From Planctomycetota bacterium (GTDB taxonomy: Bacteria; Planctomycetota; Planctomycetia; Gemmatales; Gemmataceae), in contig JAIOPV010000014.1 of NCBI GenBank assembly GCA_021413735.1, positions 1 to 52,147 on the forward strand: a stretch of 52,147 nucleotides of DNA, given 5' to 3'. The notes beneath the pieces are model-generated. The model saw only the letters and a program-made list of their open reading frames with translations. It was not told the DNA's origin and made no database searches. Below, one piece after another: positions 1-9,846 of the stretch. Both the position numbers and the translations under genes were made by a program. Numbering within the stretch: the first letter of the stretch is position 1; every line of letters starts with the position of its first letter.

Positions 1-20
1 CCCGCAAGGGGAGAGGGCAA
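1..20. repeat. Partial copy of the 131 bp 'B' palindromic element
   Basis: The first 20 bases of the window match the terminal hairpin arm of the repeat found complete at 16836-16966 and 49045-49176 (ends in GGGGAGAGGGCAA). The rest lies outside the window. The copy directly abuts the first gene, and its purine-rich end may serve as that gene's ribosome binding site. Confidence 0.7.
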
Positions 21-26
21 GAAATC

Positions 27-596
27 GTGGTGCTGTTCGCGCTGGAACGCGAGGCGGCACCGTTTCGCAAACTCGCCCGCGGCTTGCCGCGGGTTTCCAT
101 TTCTGTCAGCGGAGTGGGGCACGCCAACGCCCGAGAAGCCGCTTCGCGGCTTCTCAACGAGTCACCTAATCTCGTGATCGCAGCGGGATTCTGTGGCGCT
201 CTCGTGCCGACGCTGCGGGTCGGTGACATCGTCACGTCGCCGCGAATCTTCACAGCAACGCACCTTATCAGCACGCCCGAGGAAAAGCGACGGCTCGCGT
301 CGCTTCACGGTGTTGATGCGGTCGATATGGAATCGTCTGCGATTGCTGCCGTGTGTGCCGAGCGTGGCGTGGCGTTCAGTGCCGTGCGGGCCGTGTCGGA
401 CACCGTTGACACCGCGTTGTCACCGGAGTTGGTGCGATTGCTGTCGGGCGGAAATGTGTCGCCGTGGAAGGCGATGCGGGCGCTCGTGCGAAAGCCCACG
501 TTGTTGTGGGAGTTTCGGAGGTTGGCCCGCGACACGAAGCTTGCGTCGCGGACCCTCGCGGCTGAATTGATGCGAATCGTCACACCACCAAATTGA
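27..596 (+). CDS. Nucleoside phosphorylase / MTA-SAH nucleosidase-like protein
   Basis: This 189-residue protein belongs to the PNP_UDP_1 phosphorylase superfamily, which cleaves N-glycosidic bonds of nucleosides. Family-like features are the N-terminal [11 protein letters not shown], the glycine-rich strand VSGVGHANA, the turn [10 protein letters not shown], the nucleoside-binding VDMESSAIA at about residue 96, and the catalytic-type SDTVD near residue 124. It is shorter than typical MTA/SAH nucleosidases (about 230 residues), and the substrate cannot be told from sequence. The start is a GTG with purine-rich DNA upstream that belongs to a repeat element. The frame stays open to the left edge, so an earlier start cannot be excluded. 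Its 3' end overlaps the convergent leuS by 17 bases. Confidence 0.8.
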   Translation: MVLFALEREAAPFRKLARGLPRVSISVSGVGHANAREAASRLLNESPNLVIAAGFCGALVPTLRVGDIVTSPRIFTATHLISTPEEKRRLASLHGVDAVDMESSAIAAVCAERGVAFSAVRAVSDTVDTALSPELVRLLSGGNVSPWKAMRALVRKPTLLWEFRRLARDTKLASRTLAAELMRIVTPPN

Positions 597-3186
597 CCAT
601 CTTCTTCGACTTCACGATGGCCTTCTTCACGGGCTTCCCCCCAAGCGCTTCTTTCACCTTCTCGTCGGCCATCGCCGCGGCTTCGAGGGCGTCGTCGCTG
701 ATCTCGGCGTCCACCTTCAGCACCGACTTCAGCTTGCCGTTCACCTGCACCGGAATCTCGATGGAGTCGGCCTTCGCGAGCGCCGGATCGAACTGCGGCC
801 ACGGCTCGTAAGCCAGCGTGTTCGTGTGCCCCAACGCTGCCCACAACTCCTCGGCGATGTGCGGCGCGAACGGTGCCAGCAACAGCACGAACGGGTCCAG
901 CACCGAGCGCGGCTTCACTTCCAGCTTCGTCATGTGGTTGACGAACTCCATCATGGTCGAGATCGCCGTGTTGAACCGCAGCAGCTCGGTGTCTTCGCCG
1001 ACCTTCTGGATGGTGTGGTGCAGCACCCGCAGCGTCTCGCGATCCGGCGGCACATCGCGAATCGACGGATGCAGCATGACGGGTTCGGCAATGTCATCGA
1101 CGATCAGCCGCCACGCCCGCCCCAGGAACTTATACACACCCGCGATGGATGCCGTGTTCCACGGTTTCACAGCTTCCAGTGGCCCCATGAACATCTCGTA
1201 GAGTCGCAGACTATCAGCTCCGTATTCCTTCACAACATCGTCGGGGTTCACGACGTTGCCGCGAGCCTTCGACATCTTCTCGTTGTTCTCGCCCAAGATC
1301 ATGCCCTGGTTTACCAGTCGCTGGAATGGTTCCGTACACGGCAGATAGCCGCGGTCGAAGAGCACCTTGTGCCAGAAACGCGAGTACAGCAGGTGCAGCA
1401 CAGCGTGTTCCGCGCCGCCGATGTACATATCCACTGGCAACCAGTGCTTCAGCTTCGCGGGATCGGCGAACGCCTTGTCGTTGTGCGGGTCGATGTACCG
1501 CAGGAAGTACCAGCACGAACCCGCCCACTGCGGCATCGTGTTCGTTTCGCGTTTGTACTTCTTGCCGTCGATGGTCACGTTCACCCAGTCGGTCGCCTTC
1601 GACAGCGGACCCTCAGGCGTGCCGGTCGGCTTGAAGTCGGCCAGCTCAGGCGGGATCAATGGCAGATCCTTCAGCGTCAGCGGCACGATCTCGCCGTCAG
1701 GCCCGTGCAGCACCGGGAACGGCTCGCCCCAGTAGCGTTGCCGACTGAATAGCCAGTCACGCAGTTTGTAGTTCACTCGCCGCGTGCCGATCTTGCGCTC
1801 TTCCAGATGCGCGATGATCTTCGCCTTCGCCTCGGCTGTGGGCAGCCCGTCCAGAATGCCGGAATTGATCGCGACGCCTTCCTCGCAATACGGCTCCTTC
1901 AGCTCGGTCACCGTGCTGCCGGTTTTCTGCAACCAGTCGTTGGTGGGTTGCACGACCGGCACGATCGGCAGCTTGAATTGCGTGGCGAACTCGAAGTCGC
2001 GTTCGTCGTGGGCGGGCACGGCCATGATCGCACCGGTGCCGTAAGTCGCCAGCACATAGTCCGCGATCCAGATGGGAACCTTCTCGCCGTTCACCGGGTT
2101 CACCGCGAACGCACCCGTGAACACGCCCGTCTTCGTCTTCGACAGTTCCGTGCGCTCGAAGTCGCTCTTTCGCGATGCTCCCTCCTGATACGCCTTCACC
2201 GCAGCCTTCTGCTCGGGCGTCGTGATCTTCTCGACCAGTGCGTGCTCCGGCGACAGCACCATGTAAGTCGCGCCGAACAGCGTGTCGGGCCGCGTGGTGA
2301 AAACGCGAATGCGTGTAAGCAAGTGGCCGGGGATTCCATCTCCTGATCGACCGGTCAGCGCCGGGTCGTTGTAGATGAAGTCGACCTCCGCGCCTTCGCT
2401 CTTGCCGATCCAGTTGCGTTGCATCAACTTGATCGACTCCGACCAATCCAGCGGAGCCAGATCGTCCAACAGTCGCTCGGCATACGCCGTGATCCGCATC
2501 AGCCACTGACGCAGTGGGCGACGTTCGACGGGGTGCCCACCGCGTTCGCTCTTCCCATCGATCACTTCTTCGTTCGCCAACACCGTACCCAAGTAGGGGC
2601 ACCAGTTCACAGGCACTTCCGCCTGATACGCCAGCCGATGATTGTCCTGATACTTGCGAACCGCTGCGAAGCCGCAAGCGGCTACATCGGGTGGGATCGG
2701 CAGCTCGTTGATTGGGCGACCCTTCTTCTGAACGGGGTCGTACCATGTGTCGAAGATCGTCAGGAAGATCCACTGCGTCCACTTGAAGTAGTTCGGATCG
2801 GTGGTGTCAACTTCGCGGTCCCAGTCGTAAGAGAAACCCAACGATTTGATCTGACGGCGGAACGTCTTGATGTTCTCTTGCGTCGTAATCCGTGGGTGAA
2901 CGTTCTTCTCGACGGCGTACTGCTCGGCCGGCAGCCCGTAAGCGTCCCAGCCCATCGGGTGCAGGACGTGGAAGCCTCGCATTCGCTTGTAGCGAGACAG
3001 GATATCGGTTGCGGTGTAGCCTTCGGGGTGGCCGACGTGCAAGCCTGCTCCGCTCGGATACGGGAACATGTCGAGGATGTACGCCTTCGGCTTGCCGGAA
3101 TCGGTGTCTGGCGTGCGGAACGTCTTGTTCGTTTCCCAGAACTGTTGCCAGCGCCGTTCGACATCGGCGGGGTTGTAACTCGGCAT
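580..3186 (-). CDS. leuS: Leucine--tRNA ligase
   Basis: Cytoplasmic class I aminoacyl-tRNA synthetase that charges tRNA-Leu with leucine. It has 868 residues, the normal bacterial length. The HIGH signature is HVGH at residues 50-53, within [15 protein letters not shown]. The KMSKS loop appears as KMSKA near residue 637 ([18 protein letters not shown]). The editing domain (CP1) lies between them, with [12 protein letters not shown] and the conserved [11 protein letters not shown]. The C-terminal part carries the anticodon-binding region ([10 protein letters not shown]) and the terminal domain. The ATG start is preceded by AAGG on the coding strand. No damage is visible. It converges with the upstream phosphorylase-like gene and diverges from the exchanger gene. 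Confidence 0.98.
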   Translation of the reverse strand: MPSYNPADVERRWQQFWETNKTFRTPDTDSGKPKAYILDMFPYPSGAGLHVGHPEGYTATDILSRYKRMRGFHVLHPMGWDAYGLPAEQYAVEKNVHPRITTQENIKTFRRQIKSLGFSYDWDREVDTTDPNYFKWTQWIFLTIFDTWYDPVQKKGRPINELPIPPDVAACGFAAVRKYQDNHRLAYQAEVPVNWCPYLGTVLANEEVIDGKSERGGHPVERRPLRQWLMRITAYAERLLDDLAPLDWSESIKLMQRNWIGKSEGAEVDFIYNDPALTGRSGDGIPGHLLTRIRVFTTRPDTLFGATYMVLSPEHALVEKITTPEQKAAVKAYQEGASRKSDFERTELSKTKTGVFTGAFAVNPVNGEKVPIWIADYVLATYGTGAIMAVPAHDERDFEFATQFKLPIVPVVQPTNDWLQKTGSTVTELKEPYCEEGVAINSGILDGLPTAEAKAKIIAHLEERKIGTRRVNYKLRDWLFSRQRYWGEPFPVLHGPDGEIVPLTLKDLPLIPPELADFKPTGTPEGPLSKATDWVNVTIDGKKYKRETNTMPQWAGSCWYFLRYIDPHNDKAFADPAKLKHWLPVDMYIGGAEHAVLHLLYSRFWHKVLFDRGYLPCTEPFQRLVNQGMILGENNEKMSKARGNVVNPDDVVKEYGADSLRLYEMFMGPLEAVKPWNTASIAGVYKFLGRAWRLIVDDIAEPVMLHPSIRDVPPDRETLRVLHHTIQKVGEDTELLRFNTAISTMMEFVNHMTKLEVKPRSVLDPFVLLLAPFAPHIAEELWAALGHTNTLAYEPWPQFDPALAKADSIEIPVQVNGKLKSVLKVDAEISDDALEAAAMADEKVKEALGGKPVKKAIVKSKKMVNLVV

Positions 3187-3369
3187 GGCAGTGAGCCTTC
3201 TGTGTCTTGTGGTGCGCGTGGTGCGCTCGGGAGCCTCGCCCGATTCCTCGAAGACTCGGAATAGGCTCGTCGCTTTGGCTTATGTTAGTGGCGAATGGCC
3301 GTCCACAAACGGACACGCGGACAAGCCTGCGGTTCGTGGCTGAAGCACGCTTCACCGGAAACGATTGAT

Positions 3370-4329
3370 ATGTCTCAGCACGCCCTCCTGTTCACGCTCG
3401 GATTCTCGCTGCTCGCGGTTGGTGCCGTGCTGCTGGGCTCTGGCGTCGGCCAACTCGCTCGCCGTTTCGGTGTGAGCCCGTGGGTGGTTGGGCTGGTGGT
3501 CGTTCCCCTCGCGGCAGCGGCTCCCACTTTCGCGGTCACTGTGAACACAGCGATTCAGCAGCGAGACAACTTCACTCTCGGAATGATCCTCGGCAGCACC
3601 GTCGTGAACATCGGATTCGCCCTCGGATCTGCAGCACTGCTGCGTCCGTTCGTCGGGTCATCGAAACTCGTCACGGCTTCGATCTCGACCCTGCTGGTGG
3701 CCGTGTTGCTGTTCTGGTTCGTGTGCCGAGATGAGGTCGTGTCGCGAATCGACGCTGTGATCCTGCTCGTGGGGTTCGTGGGTGCCGTGGCGTATCTGGT
3801 GTGGGTTGCACGCGAAGAATCCTCAGAAGCGAAGGCACCGTTCGCGGAATGGAACTTCCGACGAAGGCCCGCGTGGATCACCGCACCCGTGGCGATTCTC
3901 GGCATCGCGGCGTTGGTTGGCGGGGCGATCTATGTGGTGCCGGAAGCGGTGGAACTAACGCGAATGCAACCCAAAAACACGACGCATCTGTTCGGATCGC
4001 TCGCGGTGGTGCTGGCGTCATCGCTCGCGTTGCTGTGGGTGACCGAGTCCGCGGCACGCAACGGTCATGGCGACCTCGCAATCGGAACGGTTGTCGGCGC
4101 GAGCCTGTGCAATCTGCTGTTGTTGCCCGCTGTTGCTGCGTTGATCGCACCATTTGCCGTCCCGAACGTCACGCTCATGAACGATATTCCGGCAACAGCG
4201 GTCATCACGTTCTTGCTGCTGGTTCCGTTCCTGAACGGATTGCAAGTCTCGCGTTCCGAAGGGTTGGTGTTGCTCACCGCTGCCGTGGGCTACGTAGTTT
4301 GGCAGATTCGGCGAACAACCCCCGGTTAA
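3370..4329 (+). CDS. Sodium/calcium exchanger-family membrane protein with degenerate alpha repeats
   Basis: A 319-residue polytopic membrane protein of the Ca2+/cation antiporter (CaCA) superfamily, with about ten hydrophobic segments in two halves. The two alpha repeats are recognisable from GMILGSTVVNIGFALG in the first half and DLAIGTVVGASLCNLLLL in the second. The family normally binds cations through a glutamate in a G-S/T-S-x-P-E motif in each repeat. Here the equivalent positions read AAAAPTFAV and SSLALLWV, so both glutamates are missing. Ion transport activity is therefore doubtful, or the ion or mechanism differs. I chose ATG 3370 because the protein family begins there; the frame is open upstream to 3295. 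The ribosome site is weak. Confidence 0.8.
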   Translation: MSQHALLFTLGFSLLAVGAVLLGSGVGQLARRFGVSPWVVGLVVVPLAAAAPTFAVTVNTAIQQRDNFTLGMILGSTVVNIGFALGSAALLRPFVGSSKLVTASISTLLVAVLLFWFVCRDEVVSRIDAVILLVGFVGAVAYLVWVAREESSEAKAPFAEWNFRRRPAWITAPVAILGIAALVGGAIYVVPEAVELTRMQPKNTTHLFGSLAVVLASSLALLWVTESAARNGHGDLAIGTVVGASLCNLLLLPAVAALIAPFAVPNVTLMNDIPATAVITFLLLVPFLNGLQVSRSEGLVLLTAAVGYVVWQIRRTTPG

Positions 4330-4462
4330 TCCAGAGGCCGACGCGAAACGAGATTTGTTCAGCGCTTGCGAGTGAACCCTCTGCCGAGTAAACTGTAATC
4401 ACGTCGCAGGCTGTAAGCGACGCTCCCGCCTGGTTTCTCCTTCCTGCCGAAGTTCGCACCAC

Positions 4463-6880
4463 ATGCATAACCTCCGCTTCAACCCATGTTGGGTCGCTGC
4501 GTTTGCCGCCGTCCTTGGCGCGAACAGTGCATCGGCTGCGATCACGTGTTCCGTCGCGAAAGTCGAACTGCCAGACGCCTTCGCTGGTCAGCAACTCCTC
4601 GTTTCCGACACTGGCAAGGACGTTACCCGCGTCGCGACCTACGCCAGCAGTAACCCCGCCGTCGCGAAAGTCGATGCGAAGGGCTACGTCAACGCAGCAG
4701 GCGACGGCACCGCAAACGTCCGCATCACGCACAATGGCAGCACGCTCGAAATTCCCGTGACCGTGAAAGGATTCGGGCAGGGTCGGCGTGTGGACTTCCG
4801 CACGGAAGTGATGCCGTTGTTGAGCAAGCACGGCTGCAACGCCGGCGGTTGCCACGGCAAAGCATCCGGGCAGAACGGCTTCAAGCTGTCGTTGTTCGGG
4901 TTCGACACCGACTTCGACTACGCTGCGATCACTCGCGAAGCTCGTGGTCGGCGACTGTTCCCAGCGAACCCCGATCAGTCGCTGTTCCTTCAGAAAGCGG
5001 CTGGCACCGCACCCCACGGCGGCGGCAAGCGACTATCGCCCGAGCACACCGACTACCTCATCATCAAGCAGTGGATGGTGGCCGGCACGCCCGCTTCGGC
5101 TCCCGAAGTTCCAAAGGTTGTGAAGCTCCGCGTGACGCCAACCGATGCCGTGTTGCAGCCGAAGCAACTTCAACAACTGGCCGTGATCGCCGAATACTCG
5201 GACGGCTCCATCCGCGACGTGACCCGCCAATCAGAGTTCTTCAGCAATCTGGAACCCGTTGCGACCGTCGATGCGGATGCGCTCGTGAAGGCTGGTGTCG
5301 AGAGCGGCGAAGCCGCGGTGATGGCTCGGCACATGGGCTACGTCGCCGTGTTCAAGGGCATCGTGCCGCACGGCCCGCAACTCACCGCCATTCCCGAATT
5401 CCAGCCGATCAACAAGATCGACGAGTTGGCACTGGCGAAGTGGAAGAAACTCGGCCTGCGACCCAGCGGCGTCTGCGACGACGCGACGTTCATTCGTCGG
5501 CTCACGGTCGATCTGTGCGGGAGACTGCCGACCGCCGCGGAAGCAAAGGCGTTCCTCGAAGACAAGGCTGCCGACAAGCGAGCGAAGCTGATCGACAAGC
5601 TGCTCGACTCGGCGGACTACCCGGCGTACTTCGCGATGAAGTGGGGTGCGATTCTTCGCAATTCGCAGCTCGCCGGGGCGGATCAGGCAGCGGTCGCGTT
5701 CCACCACTGGCTCAAGGATCAAATCGCCCGCAATCGCCCGTATGACGAGTTCGTGCGTGGCATCGTGGCGGCGGCGGGCGAATGGCAAGACGCTCCAGCC
5801 GTGAACTGGCTGTGGCAGAATCGCGACGACCAACTTCACCAGGTGACGGCGGATGTCGCCCAGATTTTCCTCGGCACGCGGCTTCAGTGTGCGAAGTGCC
5901 ACCATCACCCGTATGAACGCTGGGGCCAGGCCGACTACTACGGCTTCGCCGGGTTCTTCACGCGGCTCGGTCGCAAGAACTTCGGCCAGCCGCCACCGTA
6001 TTACGCGAGTGCAACACCTACCACCGGCGAGAAGGACCCCACGACCGGCAAGACGCCGGAACCGAAGTTCCTCGACGGTCCGCTTGGCAAGTTCACGGCA
6101 GACGAAGACCCGCGTCACGGCCTCGTCGATTGGATGGTGAAGCCCGAGAACCCGTTCTTCTCGCAATCGCTGGCGAACCGCCTGTGGGGTCACTTCATGG
6201 GCCGCGGACTGGTGGATCAGGTTGACGACCTGCGTGAAACGAACCCGCCGTCGAACCCGGAACTGCTCGACTTCATGGCGAAGGACTTCGTGCAGCACAA
6301 GTTCGACGTGAAGCACACGATTCGCTTGATTCTGAACAGCCGTGTGTATCAACTGAGTGCGGAACCGACCGACCACAACCGCCACGATCGCCAGAACTTC
6401 GCCCGCTACTACGCTCGCCGGATGCCCGCGGAAGTGTTCCTCGACGCCGTGAACTCGACCTGCGGCACCAAGGGTGGCTTTAGCGGTGTGAGCGCGAACG
6501 CACGGGCCATCGACTTGCCGCACGAGGGCTTCGGCTCGTACTTCCTCGATACGTTCGACCGCCCAAAGCGAGTGAGCGTCTGCGAGTGCGAACGCTCGAC
6601 CAGTGCAACGCTGGGGCAAGTGCTGTTGCTGGCGAACTCGGAGGAGATCGAGAACAAGATCGCCGACGGCAACGGTCGCATCGCGAAGATGTTCAAGGAC
6701 AAGAAGCCAAGTGCCGCGATGATCGAGGAACTGTATCTGACGGCACTCTCGCGACAGCCGACCGCCACGGAGCAGAAGCGCCTGACGGAGTACATCGACA
6801 ACGCGACCGACAAGCAACGTGCTGCCGAGGATGCGTTGTGGGCCCTGCTGAACACCCGCGAGTTTATGTTCAATCACTAA
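4463..6880 (+). CDS. Secreted BIG2/cytochrome-like/DUF1549/DUF1553 protein
   Basis: An 805-residue exported protein starting with a signal peptide (hydrophobic stretch to about residue 25, ending ANSASA). Visible domains in order: a BIG2-like Ig fold at 27-103; a planctomycete cytochrome-c-like segment with the spaced motif CNAGGCH at about 124-130; a second BIG2-like fold at about 218-300; DUF1549 (PSCyt2) at about 320-530 with a CAKCHHH heme-type motif near 476; and DUF1553 (PSD1) at about 550-795. The families are typical of Planctomycetes, and their biochemical role is not established. The CxxCH motif suggests covalent heme attachment outside the cytoplasm. The first motif, C-x4-CH, would be an atypical heme site. 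It heads a run with the WD40-like gene 25 bp downstream and the DUF1501 gene after that. Confidence 0.92.
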   Translation: MHNLRFNPCWVAAFAAVLGANSASAAITCSVAKVELPDAFAGQQLLVSDTGKDVTRVATYASSNPAVAKVDAKGYVNAAGDGTANVRITHNGSTLEIPVTVKGFGQGRRVDFRTEVMPLLSKHGCNAGGCHGKASGQNGFKLSLFGFDTDFDYAAITREARGRRLFPANPDQSLFLQKAAGTAPHGGGKRLSPEHTDYLIIKQWMVAGTPASAPEVPKVVKLRVTPTDAVLQPKQLQQLAVIAEYSDGSIRDVTRQSEFFSNLEPVATVDADALVKAGVESGEAAVMARHMGYVAVFKGIVPHGPQLTAIPEFQPINKIDELALAKWKKLGLRPSGVCDDATFIRRLTVDLCGRLPTAAEAKAFLEDKAADKRAKLIDKLLDSADYPAYFAMKWGAILRNSQLAGADQAAVAFHHWLKDQIARNRPYDEFVRGIVAAAGEWQDAPAVNWLWQNRDDQLHQVTADVAQIFLGTRLQCAKCHHHPYERWGQADYYGFAGFFTRLGRKNFGQPPPYYASATPTTGEKDPTTGKTPEPKFLDGPLGKFTADEDPRHGLVDWMVKPENPFFSQSLANRLWGHFMGRGLVDQVDDLRETNPPSNPELLDFMAKDFVQHKFDVKHTIRLILNSRVYQLSAEPTDHNRHDRQNFARYYARRMPAEVFLDAVNSTCGTKGGFSGVSANARAIDLPHEGFGSYFLDTFDRPKRVSVCECERSTSATLGQVLLLANSEEIENKIADGNGRIAKMFKDKKPSAAMIEELYLTALSRQPTATEQKRLTEYIDNATDKQRAAEDALWALLNTREFMFNH

Positions 6881-6905
6881 TGGATTTGCCGCTTGCGGAG
6901 GGCCA

Positions 6906-7922
6906 GTGTACACGATCAAGACCTCGTTCAAGCGGCTGGAAAGTGTCGCGTTCGCGACCGACGGACGACTGGCTGTGTTGGGGGGTGGTGGGAGTTCAAT
7001 GCCATCCCCGCTCGTAGACACCGATTGGCAGAGTCGAATCGCCGCGTTGGCTCCGTTGTCTGGCGCGGGTTGGAATTGTGAGGTGTGGTCGCTCCCGCCT
7101 AACCCTGCGAAAGTCTGGCGTGATTGGGATGGCGAACCTTACGCATTTGGGTTGGCGTTCGATCCGCGAACGGGCCACCTGATGCACGGCGACGCAAAAG
7201 AGGGGTTACTGGCGACCAACCCCACAGACCGACTTGGGCTGGAAGTACCGGGCGGTCCACTCAGGGTTTTCGCGATTTCGCCGAGCGGAGACCGGCTGGT
7301 TTGTGGGTGTGAGTTGTGGAATGGACGGACACCGAAACAGAGCGTCGCTGCCCAACTGGTGAGTTTCACACGGGGAGGAAAGCAGAAACACTGGACGCGG
7401 TGTGCGGCTTTGGAAGGGGACGGGTTCGTGTTTTCGGAGGTTGCGTTCTTCGCAAACGGAAAGCGGTTCGCGTCCATTGAGTGGTCGAAGCGAAAACAAG
7501 GCCGCGAGTACCACGTAGGTGATGTGCCGACGCTCCGAGTTCACGACTCGAAAAGCCTCGACGAACTGGACGAAACGACGTGCCAGGAGCCGGCGAAAGA
7601 TCTCGTGGTGTGCGACGCGAGTCTTGTGGTTCGCGGCGAGAAATCGTTCCGGGTGTGGGATGCCGACGAACTGGCCGCCGACCCAGTGGAAGTGAAGACG
7701 GGGCGGGCCGCACTCAGTGCAATCGCCGCCGACACGCGTGGGCGGTTCGTGCTAACGGCCACAGGCGATTCAGTCAGCGTGCGGGATTCTAACTCGTGGT
7801 CGGCGACGAAGACCTACGAGTGGGCGAGTGGGAAAATCACCTGCCTTGCGGTCAGCCCCGATGGGTTGCTCGCGGCAGCAGGAACCGCCACCGGCAAAGT
7901 CATCGTTTGGGACGCCGAGTAA
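6906..7922 (+). CDS. WD40/beta-propeller-like protein
   Basis: A 338-residue protein of short beta-rich repeats of the WD40 type. Repeat ends such as IVWDAE at the C-terminus, FRVWDADELAAD and VSVRDSNSW, and the phrases LAVSPDGLLAAAGTATGKV and FAISPSGDRLVCG, are characteristic. No signal peptide or catalytic motif is visible, so a scaffold or sensor role is an inference. The start is GTG at 6906, preceded by GGAGGG about 5 bases upstream, which decides the start. It sits 25 bp after the cytochrome/DUF1549 gene and 16 bp before the DUF1501 gene, so the three are almost certainly co-transcribed. Confidence 0.85.
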   Translation: MYTIKTSFKRLESVAFATDGRLAVLGGGGSSMPSPLVDTDWQSRIAALAPLSGAGWNCEVWSLPPNPAKVWRDWDGEPYAFGLAFDPRTGHLMHGDAKEGLLATNPTDRLGLEVPGGPLRVFAISPSGDRLVCGCELWNGRTPKQSVAAQLVSFTRGGKQKHWTRCAALEGDGFVFSEVAFFANGKRFASIEWSKRKQGREYHVGDVPTLRVHDSKSLDELDETTCQEPAKDLVVCDASLVVRGEKSFRVWDADELAADPVEVKTGRAALSAIAADTRGRFVLTATGDSVSVRDSNSWSATKTYEWASGKITCLAVSPDGLLAAAGTATGKVIVWDAE

Positions 7923-7938
7923 TTTCGAGGAGTTCTCC

Positions 7939-9240
7939 ATGTTCGATCTCAACCTGAACCGCCGGGCCATGCTCAAGGTCGGTGCCCTCAGCCTTGGCGG
8001 GCTTACACTGCCGGGGTTGCTCGCGGCACGAGCCAAGGCTGGGCAGTCGTCGCTCAGCAACAAGAAGTCGGTCATTCTGATCTGGCAGGCAGGCGGGCCG
8101 TCGCACATCGACATGTACGACCTCAAGCCGAACGCCCCGGCCGAGGTTCGCGGCGAATTCAAGCCGATCAACACGAACGTGACCGGCATCCAGATCGGCG
8201 AACTGCTGCCGCAACAGGCGAAGATTTTCGACAAGCTCTCGGTCGTGCGGTCGGCGTTTCACACGAACGCCGGGCACGGCATGGGTTCGCAGTGGATGCA
8301 GACCGGCTACCACGCCACCATCGAAGTGAACGACAACATTTACCCCTCGACCGGCTCCGTCGTCGCGAAGCTGAAAGGCCCGAACGACCCCGGCTTGCCT
8401 GCGTATGTGAACCTGCCGCGAAAGGCTCCGTTCGGCAACGCCGCGTACCTCGGGGCATCGTTCAACCCGTTCACGCCGGACGCCAACCCGAACGAGGCAA
8501 CGTTCCAGGTTCGCAATCTGAAGATGCCCGGTCGCGTGAGTGCCGACCGTCTGGAGAACCGCAAGAAGCTCGTGAGCGACATCGACAACATGCGTCGCGA
8601 CCTCGATACGAAGGGCGACATCAGCGGGCTCGACACCTTCTACCGCGACGCGATGGAAATGGTGACGAACACGAAGGCTCAGCAGGCGTTCGACGTGAAC
8701 AAGGAAGCGGCGAAGCTCCGCGACCGTTACGGCCGCAACGACCTGGGGCAGTGCTGCTTGCTGGCACGTCGGCTGGTGGAATCGGGCGTGACCTTCGTGA
8801 CGATTCAGGCGGGCGGCGGTTGGGACACACACAGCAACAACTTCACGGAACTGAAGAAGAAGCTGCTACCGCAGTTCGACACGGGTGTGTCGGCGCTGGT
8901 GCAAGACCTGTGCGACCGCGGCTTGCAGGATGACGTGCTGGTGATGGCGATGGGTGAGTTCGGTCGCACGCCGAAGATCAACAAGGATGCGGGCCGCGAT
9001 CACTGGCCCGGCGCGATGAGCATTCTATACGCGGGCGGCGGCTTGAAGATGGGGCAGGCGATCGGCACGACGAACGCGTTGGCGGAGTATCCGAACTCGA
9101 AGCCGTACACGCCGGGTTGCGTGCTGAGCACGATGTATCACGTGCTGGGCATCGACCACAAGCACACGTTCTACGATGACGGCAAACGCCCGATGCCAGT
9201 GCTGGCCGAGGGCGAACCGATCCGCGAACTCGTGGGGTGA
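7939..9240 (+). CDS. DUF1501 (sulfatase-fold-like) protein with Tat leader
   Basis: A 433-residue DUF1501 protein. The leader has twin arginines (NRRAMLKVGALSLGG) followed by a hydrophobic stretch, indicating Tat export. Family landmarks are WQAGGPSHIDMYDLKP, an LLPQQAKIFDKL segment, LARRLVESGVTFV, VMAMGEFGRTPKIN and GRDHWPGAMS. The fold resembles alkaline phosphatase/sulfatase enzymes, but the natural substrate is unknown. The start at ATG 7939 has GAGGAG eight bases upstream; an earlier in-frame start at 7828 would overlap the WD40 gene and lacks support. DUF1501 genes commonly follow DUF1549/DUF1553 genes in Planctomycetes, as here and twice more in this window. Confidence 0.93.
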   Translation: MFDLNLNRRAMLKVGALSLGGLTLPGLLAARAKAGQSSLSNKKSVILIWQAGGPSHIDMYDLKPNAPAEVRGEFKPINTNVTGIQIGELLPQQAKIFDKLSVVRSAFHTNAGHGMGSQWMQTGYHATIEVNDNIYPSTGSVVAKLKGPNDPGLPAYVNLPRKAPFGNAAYLGASFNPFTPDANPNEATFQVRNLKMPGRVSADRLENRKKLVSDIDNMRRDLDTKGDISGLDTFYRDAMEMVTNTKAQQAFDVNKEAAKLRDRYGRNDLGQCCLLARRLVESGVTFVTIQAGGGWDTHSNNFTELKKKLLPQFDTGVSALVQDLCDRGLQDDVLVMAMGEFGRTPKINKDAGRDHWPGAMSILYAGGGLKMGQAIGTTNALAEYPNSKPYTPGCVLSTMYHVLGIDHKHTFYDDGKRPMPVLAEGEPIRELVG

Positions 9241-9260
9241 GGCCGTCCGAAAATGTTTGG

Positions 9261-9372
9261 TTTGTAGCCGCGGATGCGGCGACCGAGTGTAGCCAGGGGT
9301 GCAGCGAGCGAAGCGAGCAAACCCCTGGAACCGTGCCCCACCAACCACCCAGCCCCGGAGGGGCGACAGAAC
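9261..9372. repeat. Left inverted arm of the Y1 element
   Basis: The 69 bp at 9261-9329 is an exact reverse complement of 9890-9958. The 23 bp at 9350-9372 is an exact reverse complement of 9847-9869. The 20 bp between the two blocks differs from its partner. Confidence 0.95.
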
Positions 9373-9385
9373 AAACCGGTGTCCT

Positions 9386-9838
9386 ATGCCGCAGACGTAC
9401 ACCTGCCTGCATTACCACCTCGTGTTCAGTACCAAGCACCGGCTCCCGAGGATCACGCCTGAGATTCAACCGCGTCTGTGGGAATACCTCGGAGGCGTCA
9501 TCCGTGGCCTGGGTGGAAAGCCGATTCAGGTTGGCGGCGTGGAAGATCACGTTCACCTGCTCGTAACGTTGCGGCAAGAAGCGGCCCTGAAGGACGTGTT
9601 GCGCGATCTTAAGTCTGGTTCATCTGGGTGGGTTCACGACATATTCCCGAACGTCACCGATTTCTGGTGGCAATCGGGTTACGGGGCGTTCACGGTGAGC
9701 CATTCCAACATTGAGGCTGTGAAGACGTACATTCAGAACCAAGCCAGGCACCACAATAAGCAATCGTTTCAGGACGAGTTGCGGGAGTTGTTCCGCAAAC
9801 ACGGCATCGAGTTCGACGAGAAGTATCTGTGGGATTGA
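9386..9838 (+). CDS. IS200-like Y1 transposase (RAYT/TnpA type)
   Basis: A 150-residue HUH endonuclease of the Y1 transposase family, which cuts and rejoins single-stranded DNA at hairpins. The HUH pair is visible in EDHVHLLV near residues 54-59, and the nucleophile is probably the tyrosine in VKTYIQNQARHH at about residue 115. Length and motifs are complete, so the enzyme is probably active. The ATG at 9386 begins the conserved domain (MPQTYTCLHYHLVFSTKHR). It lies inside nearly mirror-image arms rich in hairpins, its likely DNA substrates. The same TGTC-hairpin pattern recurs at 15175-15385 and 42681-42915. Confidence 0.93.
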   Translation: MPQTYTCLHYHLVFSTKHRLPRITPEIQPRLWEYLGGVIRGLGGKPIQVGGVEDHVHLLVTLRQEAALKDVLRDLKSGSSGWVHDIFPNVTDFWWQSGYGAFTVSHSNIEAVKTYIQNQARHHNKQSFQDELRELFRKHGIEFDEKYLWD

Positions 9839-9846
9839 GCGTGTTG

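Noticed and set aside
580-596. 17-base overlap of leuS and the phosphorylase-like gene as an antisense regulatory device
   Set aside because: Short convergent overlaps are common in compact genomes and nothing in the sequence suggests regulation.
826-1752. Long open frame on the strand opposite leuS
   Set aside because: It lies fully inside the coding region of leuS, and its peptide is rich in His, Arg and Val with no domain pattern. High-GC genes commonly leave such shadow frames open.
2660-2690. GCCGCAAGCGGC-like palindrome inside leuS
   Set aside because: It matches only the 12 bp core of family A and falls in codons that fit the enzyme well, so an insertion is not supported.
5231-7021. 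596-residue open frame opposite the DUF1549/DUF1553 gene
   Set aside because: It mirrors a gene with clear domains, and the peptide has no recognisable family or signal. It is a GC-codon shadow.
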